Translations under genes and position numbers: made by a program
Assembly: GCA_015039365.1 (NCBI GenBank)
Contig: WION01000250.1
Span: forward strand, 1 to 64,000
Direction of reading: 5' to 3'
DNA: 64,000 nt
Source of the DNA: Amanita rubescens
Lineage: Eukaryota; Basidiomycota; Agaricomycetes; Agaricales; Amanitaceae
The notes under the pieces: model-generated
Told to the model about the DNA's origin: nothing
The model's input: the letters and a program-made list of their open reading frames with translations, nothing else
Database searches by the model: none
In this document: positions 1 to 11,376 of the stretch, piece after piece
Layout of the letters: every line of letters begins with the position of its first letter
Position numbering within the stretch: position 1 is the first letter of the stretch

Positions 1-748
1 CGGCCCTCGAAGTTGAAGTCTTTCATTGACGAAGAAGAAATCAAAAGCGTCTATTATAAAGAGAGCGAAGAGCTCATCAAGGAGCTCACAGGTGCCAGCA
101 AAGTTGTATTGTTTGATCATAGTGAGCTCTCAGATTCCATGGTTGTTTCAGACGAGGATAACATCTTGCAATAGCCATTCGTCGTAACTATGGCCCTGGA
201 CATGTCGAGACTGGTCCAGATAATCGCCAACCAGCTTACCAGGTACACATCGACCAAACTTCCCAATCCGCCGTTGCCCGCGTTCATCGTCATCTCCCCG
301 CATCCGAAGCTCCGGAGCTCTTGAAGCGCCGCTTCCAGATCATCAATTTGTGGAGGCCAATCGAGGTACCCGCCTTCGATTGGCCCCTAGGTCTGTGTGA
401 CTATCGGAGTGTAGATCCAAAAGACGATGTCTTTTCTGTCGCGCTTATCTTTCCGGATCGGGAGGGAGAGATACATTTGGTTAAGCACAATCCAAACCAT
501 CGGTGGAAGTACGTTAGAGGAATGACACCTGACGAGTTTGTCCTCATTAAATGGTAAGATGATCGGACATGTGTCACGGGCGTCAACTCCCTTGATTGCT
601 GACGAAGAGTTTTGTAGTTTTGATTCCATCCAAGATGGGAGTGTCGCGGTTTTCACACCGCACCTGTGCCTTCCAAGACCCTACAGCCCCCGAGGATGCA
701 CCGAAGAGGCAGTCGATAGAATTACGTGCTTTGGTCTTCTATGATTAA
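1..748 (+). pseudogene. CmcJ/AsaB-like oxygenase, 5' partial, frameshifted
   Basis: Three exons are visible: 1-121 (truncated by the window edge), 175-553 and 618-748. Spliced, they give the landmarks of the fungal CmcJ/AsaB/NvfI-like family, often annotated as hydroxylase, desaturase or methyltransferase of secondary metabolism. These are FDHTIRR across intron 1, the putative metal-binding HIDQT, the LWRP segment, and LIKCFDS across intron 2 followed by FTPH. The usual ending (AFQDPTAPEDAPKRQ, then LRALVFYD and a stop at 746-748) is present but sits one base out of frame: after the PH codons, four bases (664-667) lie where three are expected. Without that base the frame runs to the expected stop; with it a different 27-codon tail follows. 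This is either a recent pseudogene or a sequencing or assembly error. The family call is confident; the metabolite is unknown. Confidence 0.8.
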
Positions 749-1207
749 TAAGACAGTATACGTTGTAAATTGCATACGGTAAAGACAAAGATGTTTGTCT
801 TGGGACTCATTGTGTGACCATCGCGAAATCACGGTACGGGGTAATCACCGTTGTAATGTGGGTATTCAAGCCGTAAGTTATGGTTAGACCGATTGTGTTC
901 TGAGTAAGATACGGTGATGGCCAGAACGGGGATTGATTGTGCCGATACGGAAGCTGGAATGCCTGACGCCCAGTCGATCCTTCGGGGCTACTGGTATTTA
1001 TTGATATCCCTAGGCGCTCGAGAGATCGGCGTGATCACCATGCCGAAAGAATGGGATATTTGGATCTATCATTGAACATCTTTTTGTCTCACAAACTGCG
1101 CATGTTGGTGGGGCCGGACCCGCACATCGTGTACATATCCCATTGTTGTCAACTCTGGATACTATTACAACCATTTTATTGAAAGGAACCTGCGTTCATC
1201 GCCTTCA
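749..1207. other. intergenic, no gene seen
   Basis: About 460 bases between the convergent ends of the oxygenase pseudogene and TPT1. I see no recognisable coding frame, repeat or RNA gene; it probably contains the two 3' ends. Confidence 0.5.
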
Positions 1208-2304
1208 TCAAAGGGTGAGAAGGGACAGCCCTTTAACCACCGACACGTTGTCGTCACATTGACGTCTATAAATGGCTGCAGCGTCAGGCGGTGTAGACTC
1301 CGCGGGCTTGGTATCAATAGCACATTGTTCTTCTTCCACAGGTCCCATTAATTGATCGGCCTTGATCTCGACGAATTCTACCTTGTCAAAGTAAACTGGC
1401 TCCAGAACACCGTGATCGTTGCCTTCCGTCAGCACAACGCCGTTTGACGAGAGATAGAACTTGATGTTGGCTTTTATGGCCTTCGCTACGTCAATGAATA
1501 TAAAAACTTGGGCCGAACTGCGTATTCCTACAAAAACATTGAACATATGTTGTATATGACAAATTAACAACTAAGCGTACCACTCGTGACGTTTGCGCCC
1601 GGAAGGCCTTGAGCGAGATGGATATGATTTCTGGCCATCCTCGATATTCCTTGTCGAGCTTCAAACCGAATTGATTATGGGGTTAATTTAAATAGGGATA
1701 GATAACTATACCGATCGAACCCCATGCTTTGTGTGTTGTCCCGTGGACTGCCATAGGTACCTCATCTGCTGACAATATCCGAGTCAACTCTACATCCACG
1801 TTCTGCGCAAGAGTGAGCCTGCTAGCGAACCACATGAAAAAGGTCTCACGTGTAAGGAATGCCCTTGATTAGCGCGTATCCACCATGAGGATGGGTCTGT
1901 TGAAGAAGAAGCGGGTTGTTGCGGTTCAAACGATAGGTGATATCGTTGTTTTTCATCTGCCTTTACGATTTCCTCCAGCGCTAAGAATGTGACATGGCGC
2001 AGTTTGGGATGACGGAGCTATTGTTTTGCCGCGCGGTCAGAAGCATGCTGATAACACATTTGGAGGATTCTCTCACCAGGTCCTGCACGCAAACGTAACC
2101 GTCCTGTCGCATTGGAAGTTTCTGGGACTCTGCGCCGTGCCTGAGCAGCCAAGATATTGTCTTTGATGCGCGGACGCGTCGGGTGCCATCGATATGGAGT
2201 GCGGGTCGCTTGACTATTCCAGGGATTTCAGCCATGAGCCAACGCGGGAACATGAAACGAGTCACGCGGAGTGACATATCCAAATCGGGAAATTTCGTAT
2301 ACAT
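1208..2304 (-). CDS. TPT1: tRNA 2'-phosphotransferase Tpt1
   Basis: Tpt1/KptA removes the splice-junction 2'-phosphate from ligated tRNA, transferring it to NAD+ to form ADP-ribose 1''-2'' cyclic phosphate; it is the last step of fungal tRNA splicing. Five exons (2304-2058, 1980-1850, 1802-1712, 1658-1581, 1527-1208) total 867 nt (288 aa). They spell the family signature in order: ASKTISWLLRHGA, LPMRQDGYV, VKADEKQRY, WWIRANQGHS, a His-Gly-Thr segment, MARNHIHLAQGLPG, and IDVAKAIKANIKFYLSSNGV. The conserved H, R and RHG/HGT residues are all present, so it should be active. The first donor (2057) was chosen by reading frame and is the least certain junction. An alternative ATG lies ten codons downstream of the chosen start. 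The gene is divergent from APP1, with under 90 bp between the two ATGs, implying a shared bidirectional promoter. Confidence 0.93.
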
Positions 2305-2387
2305 TTAGGCACGGACACGGGACGTGTATAAAAATGGCGGCTCGCAGTGCCAAGTGGACATCTGCAGGTCCCCTTTCTTCCTTCATC

Positions 2388-5015
2388 ATGGCCGAAGACT
2401 TCAACGCAACAAGACGCTACTTTTCATCGCTCAGAACAGGCTTTAAATTAGTCAAAACTTATGTCAGGGAATTTCGTTACGATTCGGCAACTTCCCAGAG
2501 CGCCAATCTCCCTGATAATGCACAAACTCGTCCAGGGCGCGGCCCACGTCGATTCACCCGGGAAGTCAAACGGCCAGCGCTCACAGAATCAGTTTGTCTT
2601 TTTCCGGGCTGGGCCGTTCGTCGTTATGTTGACGATGGTGAGTGGCGACACATGGTACCTCTGGGCGCCTTTATTGGCGACGTGACCGAAACACGCATTT
2701 CCTTCATGGCTAACTCTCTCATAGGCAGGAAAGAATTTGATCTTCATGTGCATGTTTCCGGTTACGCTACAAGCCTGCGCTCGCCTCCGACTCGGGCTCA
2801 GGTGACGTTCATGCGTCTAGCCAAAAGTACAATCTTATCGTCCACCTACCTAATTTGTAAGGTGACTCACGACCGCGTATTTTAGGCATTGCTGCATTGA
2901 ACAAGTTCGCCGAAACTCATTACCCCAAGTCTACTCCTGTCTCGGACCCGGATAGTCCTGAATCAAAGGAAAAGGAACATGACTCGATAGAAGAGTTGGA
3001 CGAGAGCTACCAATTGGCCATAGATGGCAATGACTCGTTATTTGACGACGACGTGCTTCAGTCCCCAAGTGAACCAACAATCCGTGGCGACGTATCCGAC
3101 CTTCTCCAGCGTCTGCAAGATAATCTAGATTCACGCGTAAAGCTCTTCTGGCCAAGCATGCTCTCGTCTCGTGTCGTGAACCTGGAACTTTTTGCTTCTC
3201 AACATGGGCCTCCGGTTGGTCGTTTCGAAGTGAATACAGGGACAGATGGCACGTTCCGGCATCACTTCGTGATCAAGTGGGATGACATTTGTGATCATCC
3301 CCTGGCACAATGCGAACAAATAACTGATTACGAGTTGATTCTCCACGCAAAACTTCTGCCACCATCCCTTGCATCACTAAATCCGGAAGAAAGCAAAGTG
3401 GAGAAACAAATCATCTTTCTTAATCATGCACATACTCGTGTCATATCAGACATTGATGACACGATCAAGATGAGTAATATTCTTGGCGGTGCACGCACAA
3501 TCTTCAGGAACGTGTTTGCACGCGATCTAGAAGAAGCCGTGATTCCGGGCATGGGAGAATGGTATTATAACATGTGGAACCAAGGCGTCAGGTTCCATTA
3601 TGTCGTCAGTCCATCATTCCATCAGATTCCTTGTTGGTTCTAACATGTCTTTAGTCCAATGGTCCAAATCAGCTTCTGCCTCTCGTTCTCCAGTTTTTGA
3701 AGGTAGCGCAGCTACCGCCAGGTACCATCCCTATCATTGAATCGTAGGATTCTGTTTCTGACATCGTAATTTAGGCTCCATTAAATTAAAATCATATGCA
3801 CCACGTTCCCTATTCAGAGAGCTCCTCAAGGCACCTGCTGACCGCAAACGCGATAACCTGGTTCAGATTCTCGATTCTTTTGAAGACTCCAAGTTCATCC
3901 TCGTGGGCGACTCGGGAGAACAAGATCTAGAACTGTATGCACAGTGCGCATTCTTGATTCATTAATTCTGGGGGCAACGAAATAATAAATATTCTTCAGG
4001 CTAGCAAGCTTGCATCCGGAGAAAATACTTGGCATTTTCATCAGAGATGTTGAACCTGATTTACCCCCTATTCGAGACCCAACTGGCGAAGAATGGGAGA
4101 TACGCCCCCCATCGAGGAGCAACACAAGTAGCAGCTATGGAAACGGTGTCGCTCCTGGCATGTCGCGCTCGAACTCATTATTCGGCAAGTTTAGCCGGGG
4201 GAGAAATTGGCTAACGAGCACTCCATCACCCGCTTTCTCGTCTATACCTCTTCTAGAAGACGATCAACCCCCTTCAAGTGACGAATATGAGCCAATGATA
4301 CTCTGTGACGCTCGACCAATCAAGAAGATAGCTCCAGAGCCGACTGAGGAACAAACGTGGTTATCATCATCGCCCCCCAAACTGTCGTCCTCCCCCGTTG
4401 TCTTTCTCACCTCTTGATCAGGCCGGGGATGGCGCACCTAGCCAACAACCGTCATTAGCCATTCGCATCAACTCAAGATCAAGGGGAAGCTGCAGTAATG
4501 GCACCGAAGCAAGTTTTTCAGATATCAACGAGGATCCCGCAAGCTTTGCCAACCGACGGTCACCCGCGATTGCATTTGCGGATAAGATGTCCATTTCTCA
4601 GTCACCAGAGAGAGCAAGCGTCCTGAAGTCGAACATGAGCGCTCGTTCTGGCGCCAGTCCAAACCCGAATCTTAGAGCGTCTCCGAAGCGGCGTAGAACG
4701 CACACCACTGATGGAATTTCAGTTTCTGCTCCTCCACCGTCGCGGCCTTCCCTCCGGCCGCAAAGAAGAAACAGCGCGAACCCTTCTCCATCTCTATCAG
4801 GCGCAGGCGCAGATAGCCCACTTACTTCCTCTTCGCTCCTCTCCCTCTCGAGATACCGTAACATGAGCGAGGGAGAGAGAAAGAGAGCCGAGCTACAAAA
4901 TAGGGTGTGGAGCGCGAGAGCCAGCGTTCCGGGACACGTTGTGTTGCGGATATTCAAAGATCCGTCGGAATGCGTGGAAGTTGAGGAACTTTTGAAAAAG
5001 CGGCCCGTAAGCTGA
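2388..5015 (+). CDS. APP1: App1-like Mg2+-dependent phosphatidate phosphatase
   Basis: In yeast, App1 dephosphorylates phosphatidic acid to diacylglycerol at cortical actin patches during endocytosis. Exons 2388-2637, 2725-2826, 2886-3604, 3655-3721, 3775-3934 and 4000-4356, then 4442-5015, give about 742 aa. The N-terminal part has the family's folded region. The App1 catalytic domain (DUF2183) follows, with the haloacid-dehalogenase DxDxT site as ISDIDDTIK near residue 310, GMGEWYYNMW, a spliced HYVSNGPNQLLP, and FILVGDSGEQDLELL. The long tail is Ser/Pro-rich and disordered and ends in a conserved block (ARASVPGHVVLRIF). One uncertainty remains: between 4357 and 4441 the tail changes frame. 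An 85-nt intron restores it, but a frameshift cannot be excluded. The N-terminal exon joins follow homologue landmarks. Confidence 0.9.
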
Positions 5016-5248
5016 GCGCTGAGCCGACTCTCTTTTTTTTCTTCCTTTTTTTCTTTTTATTTGGGCATTGGGTTGTGTAATTGGAAAGAAAAACGTGACG
5101 TACTGTAAGTTGGATTGTAATTGTCATATGATGTTGTTTAGTAGATGTACTCTTAGAAGCTTCATCTTGTAGTCTTTCAATCGCATTTGTACTTGGACAT
5201 TTCTTTTTTTCACGCATTCAAAAGCAAAATGGTCATGGTCTCTTCAGC
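5016..5248. other. APP1 3' flank
   Basis: T-rich tracts follow the APP1 stop at 5029-5060 (runs of T broken by CC and A). They are compatible with a 3' UTR and polyadenylation region. No gene is seen. Confidence 0.4.
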
Positions 5249-5292
5249 GACTAAGCCGGTCCGAATGGCGATAAATTGAAATGCCGTGATCA
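5249..5292 (+). repeat. 44-bp direct repeat, copy 1
   Basis: Starts GACTAAGCCGGTCCGAA and ends ATGCCGTGATCA. It recurs on the same strand at 7145-7190 with one substitution and small indels. Copy 2 sits about 90 bp upstream of the TMEM170-family ATG, so copy 1 is probably a displaced promoter fragment or the mark of a small insertion. Confidence 0.75.
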
Positions 5293-5489
5293 ACCTACTC
5301 CAGGGGGATTCCCCAGATGCGACGCTCTCACACACTTATCCTCGGGACCACCGGGACCGCCACCGTCTGATGCATCACATTGAAGAGCAGCAGTGCCAAG
5401 GCAATAATAAAAGTTCCCTCAAACAAATCTCGAACATCATGAAAACCACGCTCCCAACTTTGTCTTACAAGCCGACAGGTTTTTTTGTG

Positions 5490-6027
5490 GTTCGAAGATG
5501 TTCATCACAGTTCCACGTACACTAAGGAACGAGCGTGTCCACGAACAGATCTTGAACACTTCGCTCGATGGGATACATTTGAAACAGAGATCAACCAGGC
5601 TATTGCTACTCGCATGTCCGCTATGGACATTCCCCCAACCTGGATGTCTTCTGCAAAATGGTGGACCTTTTCAAAGGAGAGATTCCATCAACGCGCTCCA
5701 TAAGGAGATGCCACGTTGCAGGATTTGCAAGGCATAGTTATTCCACGCGTCCATGGATATTACGATGTTTGGGGACTCTTGAGGCTACTTGCTCTCTAAG
5801 ATGTTGGTACCGCAATCCATGAACATGGGCCAATCAGTACCCAGACGAGGACTCCGATGAAATCCGCTCTTGCTCGCATCCACTCGGCTGGATATGTTCA
5901 CGGTGATATTGCGCGACGCAACTTCTGCATAAAGGCTGATGTGGTATTCCTGGTCGACTTGGAGACGTTGGTGGTGGGAAGTCCTGTCGAAATGGAAGCT
6001 GAATTAGCCGAAATTGATGAATTGTAG
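5490..6027 (+). pseudogene. kinase-like fold relic
   Basis: Fragments in different frames line up with basidiomycete protein-kinase-like/APH-like genes. An N-terminal piece lies around 5510-5695. Next comes a stretch reading LQGIVIPRVHGYYDVWG near 5713-5782. A degraded hinge (DVG followed by an acidic and Gly-rich stretch) lies near 5800-5840. A clean 3' frame from 5858 contains the catalytic-loop signature IHSAGYVHGDIARRNF and a metal-binding-like DLE, ending in TAG at 6025-6027. Frames change at least twice and stop codons interrupt the joins, for example TAA just before DVG. The direct repeat at 5249 lies just upstream. The dead status is well supported; the exact subfamily is not. Confidence 0.72.
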
Positions 6028-6206
6028 ACTGTTTCTTACACCTGAATTGCATGCAGCAATTTCACACTTGACTAATAAACGGGATAGTTATCGAGTGCAA
6101 TGTGATTCGGCGACTATCCAGGCTGTGACGAAAGTACAATTGACCGATATTCGATGGACATGCTTCCATGACTATTATACAAATTGCAATTGTCTAATTA
6201 GCGGGA

Positions 6207-7054
6207 CTAAATGATATCAATAATGGACGGCCACAAGCTATACAAAAAACTCCAGTCAGCAAACCTTGATCCAAAACGATAATAATAAAAAACACTCGCC
6301 TCAAATACCCAGTCAACACCATGAGCAAAGCCAACAAAAACGGAATCCAGGTCGACATATTGTAATCTACCGAACGGAAAAACGTCGCTGCGACGAACCC
6401 TACGATCACCGAGCCTAGAACTGCACCTGCCAGACCTGCGGCGAAAAAGAGGAGGAGGAGGAGGATCGAGAATGTGAACCTCGATCGCCGTTCGTGTTCT
6501 TTGTAGTTGTATTTGGACTTTTGGGTGTGGGGAGTGGGTGGGCTCTGTACCGGAGGGCCGTGTGGAGAGGCAGAGGTGGTGGCGGCCTGGGTGCGAGGGA
6601 GGAAAGGTGTAGTGGAGCGGAAGGTTTCCGCAGTTGGGAACGAAGATGAGGTGGATGGGAGGTTGGTGGGAGGTTTTAACGGGGGCGGGGGCGGGGGTTC
6701 TGGCTTTGAGGGGGCTAGTTTCAAAGGAGAAAGAGGGTACGCGTCAGTAGCAGAGGATGTGCCAGGCGGCCAAAATTCCTCTTCGCGTCCGCGTTTGTGG
6801 GGCTGCCTAGATTCTGGGGTGCTCCGTACATTGTGTGGGCGTGGAGCGGGTGGAAAGTTTAGGTTCCAGAACGCATAGCAGCCGCAGAGGATGAATACGG
6901 GGCAGTAGAATATGAGTGTCCAGAACAAGGTGAACCTGAAGACGTCGATGGGGTGATTGAGGTATGCGCCGCGTGGTTGGACGGGTGCATTGTGTGGTAT
7001 GTCGATAACTTCGATGCCTAGGTTGTATAAAGACGGCCATTTGGGAGTCGACAT
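6207..7054 (-). CDS. TMEM170-family integral membrane protein
   Basis: Two exons (7054-6309 and 6237-6207; 258 aa). The N-terminus carries a short WPSLYN motif and a first membrane segment (about residues 40-63, FTLFWTLIFYCPVFILCG). A Pro/Ser-rich loop follows (about 65-175), then two or three helices (about 180-250). The 3' intron (6238-6308) was placed because it restores the conserved family ending LWPSIIDII; reading through gives an unrelated hydrophobic tail. The animal homologue TMEM170A acts in ER sheet and nuclear envelope shaping; the role in fungi is not established. The long Pro-rich cytosolic loop is larger than in animal members. Confidence 0.82.
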
Positions 7055-7144
7055 GGTCTGCGTGCTACGAACCCGAAGGCATTGCAGTTTTTGCTGTTAC
7101 TCGTTCGACGCCCGCCGCTCTTAAATTTGGGTCTCTCTAGCGGA

Positions 7145-7190
7145 TGACTAAGCCGGTCCGAAATGGTGATAAATTGAAATGCCGTGATCA
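7145..7190 (+). repeat. 44-bp direct repeat, copy 2 (TMEM170 promoter)
   Basis: Near-identical to 5249-5292, with an added A after CCGA and a C to T change. It lies in the 5' flank of the minus-strand TMEM170-family gene. Confidence 0.75.
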
Positions 7191-8011
7191 TGATGCATGA
7201 CGCGCGACGTTCATTACCCCCAAGACGTCCGTGTACAAAAAGAAAGTTTTTCTCTTTCTTTTGAAATGCTAGCTCAGGTACGGCATTCACTCGCGCTTCC
7301 GTTTTTGTTCTTGATTTCACTTGTAGGCGGTCGCGTACCACGTCAGATTGACACTAGTCGTTAGAAAGGAATATTGAAGCTCTGAAACTCTTAGCCGCCC
7401 GGGCATATGGCGGCTGTACCACACCTGATCTCATCGCTGGTAGGCGATACTGCTCGGTTGCTAAAGGATCGTCTCCCGCAGGTCTCGCTCCCAGACCTAT
7501 CCATCCTGAAGCTCAGATGGCCATTACTGAGCTCAATGGAAGTGGCCAACCACCAAGACCAATACAATTCTAAGGTTCTATAATACTCTGTTGTTTACCG
7601 GATTTCTCATACTTCCCCGGCACGTCAGCGAGGGAGGCACATCAGAAAGATCAGAAAATCCCGCAAACGACCAATCACCAGTCTCTAAGCAAGGCTGTGC
7701 GGAGTGGCCGCTTCGTCAACTAGTAATCCAATAACCAAAGAAAACGATAGGAGAACGTAAAGAATATTTCCGAACCACATGCATAATAAATTTCGATCTC
7801 GGTACGCGTCGCCTTATGTCCGTCTGTGGGTCCTACTTGGTCAGGTTCACAATAAATTAGTAAGGCATTTCTAACCCAATTTCCACATTTTCCAACGCCA
7901 AGATCTGCCGCCTACGGCAGAGCCAAAGAAAACGTCAATGAGGCTGTAGTCCTTCCTTCCTTCCAAGTCATGTCTAGTGTTGCGGATAAGTAAGTTGATC
8001 TATCTATCGAG
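7191..8011. other. intergenic, no gene seen
   Basis: No conserved frame or repeat found. A short CTTCC microsatellite is at 7952-7963. The 5' flank of the TMEM170-family gene is at the left end. Confidence 0.4.
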
Positions 8012-8648
8012 ATGCGAATTGATTTTTTTTTCATGAACAGAGGAATCAAATTTCGCCGGAATAATTCACCAGCTCACTCTATCATCAGTAAATCCTTGTC
8101 TACAGATGTACATGCTAGTGGATTATCTAGAGATCAACCAAGACGCTTACCGCCTATTCTACCCCCGCTGCAACTTCCAGACCGAGGCATCGATATTAAC
8201 AAAAACCAACCACGGCGAATACCACTTCCGTTGCCTTCTCTATCGATCTCGGGGCCCCGTGCACGGGGAAGGTGCAACAGAGCGTCTACAGCGTTTATCG
8301 CGCCCTTTGCCTCCTCTTCCACCACATGCGTTAGAGGATCCATCGCGGCCGGCATTATCGTCCTTATCTCCACTATCTGTGCCGCTGTCTCCTCTAGCTT
8401 CTGTACCACTGCACAGGGTCACAACACTATCCAGTTCTCCCCGATTCCTTGACATCTTCGCCACCATCACCCTCACCTCCATGGTCTATAAGGAGATCGC
8501 AGAGCGAGACATCAGAAACGTCGGACAGCCACCTCGAGTCGGACCCGTTTTAAATTGGAATAAAGATAAACATGCCGCTGGTCCTGTTCTCTTGGACATA
8601 GTACTATCCGCGATGGCGGCGGTGGCAATTCTAGTAGTAATACTGTAG
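8012..8648 (+). other. open but unrecognised frames, possible orphan gene
   Basis: Two overlapping plus-strand frames stay open (8012-8452 and 8106-8648). Both are Pro/Ser/Arg-rich, and the second ends in a hydrophobic stretch (about the last 16 residues, AAVAILVVIL). An ATG at 7971 followed by a possible GTAAGT intron (8989 is too far; candidate donor near 7990, acceptor near 8039) could start a spliced gene. I recognise no family in either frame and cannot choose between them. It may be noncoding. Confidence 0.2.
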
Positions 8649-8885
8649 GTGTTATTGTTGTGGCAATTGTGATGATCACGGGCGGCGGTGGGCCTAGTTC
8701 GAGTTCGGTTGGACTGCAGCATCATGCCATCTGGGTGCGTGCACGAATGGAGGAGCCTCAGTATTGTTTGGGAAATCAAATTGATTGGAATTATTATTAT
8801 TTAATGATGACTTGGAGTACATTACTACTCCTTGTTATCTGAGATAATTACTGGTATGTAGTATAGTCTACATTATCTGAGCAAA

Positions 8886-11376
8886 CTACTGCTCAATGTC
8901 AAGGGCAGAAGCAAGTCTTGGATAAACTTCTTTTACACCCACATGAATCACAGAATATTCAGGGTGAACAACCTTATGGCCAGATCGGAGCTCTTTGACT
9001 ACTTCAGGTTTGACATGCTCTGATGGTTGCTCTTTGTCTATCCAGACAAAAGTTGAATGAACAGTGAACCCAGCTGAGGTGATTGGCTCAGTCCAAGTTG
9101 ACCACGACTTCTCGTGGAAATCCTTAGCTGATTGCTTATCATTCAGGGATAGTGTGAATTGGATGGTGAACACAGTGGCCTGCTTGGAGGTATGGTCTAA
9201 CAACAGTATGATGCCATCCACAGCCATGAAATCATAGTCATCAGGGATATACAGACAGGTTTTGTGATCAGTTGATAGATGATGGGTGAAGTTTGGTTGT
9301 GTCTTGAAACTTGCAATAGACATTCGACCAAGCTCAGGGTGGACAGCCTTTAGACCATTAATGGCAATGTGGCTAAGACAAATTTGCTCAGCCAAGAAGC
9401 CCTGAACAGCAGGATTGTCAGATTGTGAAACTGTTGTGTACCAGAAACCACCCAGGAATGAAGCATTGTCATCCATTCGCAATATTGATACCATTGTTTC
9501 AAAAGCAATTCCACACGTAAAACGTCCAATTTGTTCGGTGTCAACATAAAAGTGCCGCAGATCATAAAAGCTTCGGTTGTCAGTTGTAACATGATCACCC
9601 TGAACACATGCTGTCATGATCTCGAGATACCTATTACAAAATATTAACTTAGATGGAAGGGAAAATAACAGGTGCATTACCATTTCTTGCTCAACGGTTT
9701 TAGCAATGAAAGCTTGGTTCTAGCGAATTCATCGACATCAGATTTGACATTACGCAAATAAAACTGTTTCCTGAATTCGAGTTCGACAAATTTGGGCATG
9801 TTGAAAAGGCAACGCAGCAGAAGCGGAATGCGACCCGTGAGATATTCGACGAGCTGCCGTTGTTTATCTGACAATGGTGGAATTCGATGGCCATGCCACT
9901 TAAACCACTGATCGGTTTCTTCCTACAGGACATGAGTATTGCGTGGAACAATGTGAAGGTATCAGCGCACCTTGCCCATCCCTCCAAACATTTCGAAAAC
10001 CGAAATTCCATTTTGCTTCTTATAAGCTTCTCGATAGGAATTTTCATTAGCTGAAGCGCTAAATATGTATCGATGGTTGAACCTCAAGTTGTCAAGCCAA
10101 TCTATTGCCTGCTGCTTCTCTTTCTCAAGGCTCTTATTCTCTGTGACCTCCAAAGCATTCACTTGGTCGACGACGATGTAGACGTCTCGATCGTTTTTCG
10201 TCGAACGAATCAATGCATCGACATCGTGGGGATATTCTATGGTTCCCAGAACAGGCGAGTCGTGGAACGCAAAGTGCCATGCAGCTCGCAGCGTCTGTTC
10301 CGGATTCAGAAGCAAGCTGTAGCAATCCGGAATGTAGAAGACGCGTTTTCCGTCACGAACGAGACGATACACAAGCGCGGTAAGGAGATGTGATTTCCCT
10401 GAACCAGACGTCCCGTACAGGTATATGGGTTCAGCTCCCTCGAGAAAATTCCTGTTCTTGATACGCTCTTGCAATTTGTGGAACTGAGATCTCCCCATGT
10501 ATTCAAAGTGGTCAATGCCGTTGATTTCCTTGCATTCAAAGCGCTGGTGAGGCATTGAGAGGGGCGAGGGGAAAGGAAGGGTCGTAAATGTCGAGGGATC
10601 AGACAAGTTCAGATTATCAGGCATGGCTTGGATCGCTTTATGGATAGCGATACAATGGGTCTGTACGTCCTGCGCAATCCCACCGATCTGCTGGCGCTTT
10701 GCTGCCTGGCCATCCTCTTCTGTTGTGGACAGAGAGCGCTTCAGAGAGGCTGAAAAAGAGACAGCGGTGGGAAACAACCACGTAAGTCATGTGTTGATTT
10801 GAGATAGGAGTCATGAGGACGATCGAGACAAAGATGTGCAAGTGAGGTGAGAAGTTCAACGATATCGTCAGTTCTACACGAACAATGAACCAGCAGTACT
10901 CACCACTCGGACTAGACGGTACAATCCCAGGGCGCTGAACCACAATGTGGAGATGCTTGTCGGAAGGCGGTTCGAAAAATAGCTCCCCCACTTCTTCTCC
11001 AGAACTCAACTCTCTCGAATACGCGGAGATGTTACCCAGGTCTGCTAATCGCTGCGCGAGACTATGATCCGGATCGATAGGAATCATCATATTGAACTGA
11101 AAGAGAAAGTCAGAAGACGCATGCCCTTGGTATTAAAGGAATGACCTTCAAAAGCCTCAGATGGCGAGCGTCTGTGTCATGGAGGCATTCGATTCTCTCC
11201 TTTATCATTGCCTTCAATTGAATGACGTTGGCACCAATTGGAATGTCGAAGACATCGTATGGCATTGGATTGCCTTCCAGGAAACACCAGAGAGTTCGAG
11301 ATTCTTGTGGAGACATAGTGGGCAAGACGCCGTATCGTGGACGAAGGTTAGAGTTTGACATAGGAAAGGACTTCAT
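8886..11376 (-). CDS. Crinkler-type protein: UBL head, P-loop NTPase, REase-like tail
   Basis: Five exons (11376-11146, 11096-10904, 10749-9971, 9922-9681, 9630-8886) total 2190 nt, 729 aa, with every phase consistent. The N-terminal about 85 residues (RTLWCFLEG, then YDVFDIPIGANV, LKAMIKERI and LLK) are a Crinkler-like ubiquitin-fold head. A linker with the typical acidic/PP stretch before HLHIVVQRP follows. Residues about 220-390 form an NTPase with Walker A GTSGSGKSH, Walker B-like VYIVVDQVN, and a sensor-like YIFSASANE. A helical region follows. The C-terminal part (DDYDFMAVDGIILL, then TVFTIQFTLS) resembles the degenerate PD-(D/E)xK nuclease cores described for Crinkler/CR effectors, with Gln where Glu is usual. 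No secretion signal is visible. The related proteins are effector or conflict proteins; the role in this fungus is unknown. A head-only dead copy lies at 23895-24420. Confidence 0.82.

Noticed and set aside
6238..6308. C-terminal hydrophobic tail of the TMEM170-family gene as coding
   Set aside because: A 71-nt intron gives the conserved LWPSIIDII ending instead.
6507..6878. 123-residue Gly-rich plus-strand frame
   Set aside because: Antisense shadow of the Pro-rich loop of the TMEM170-family gene.
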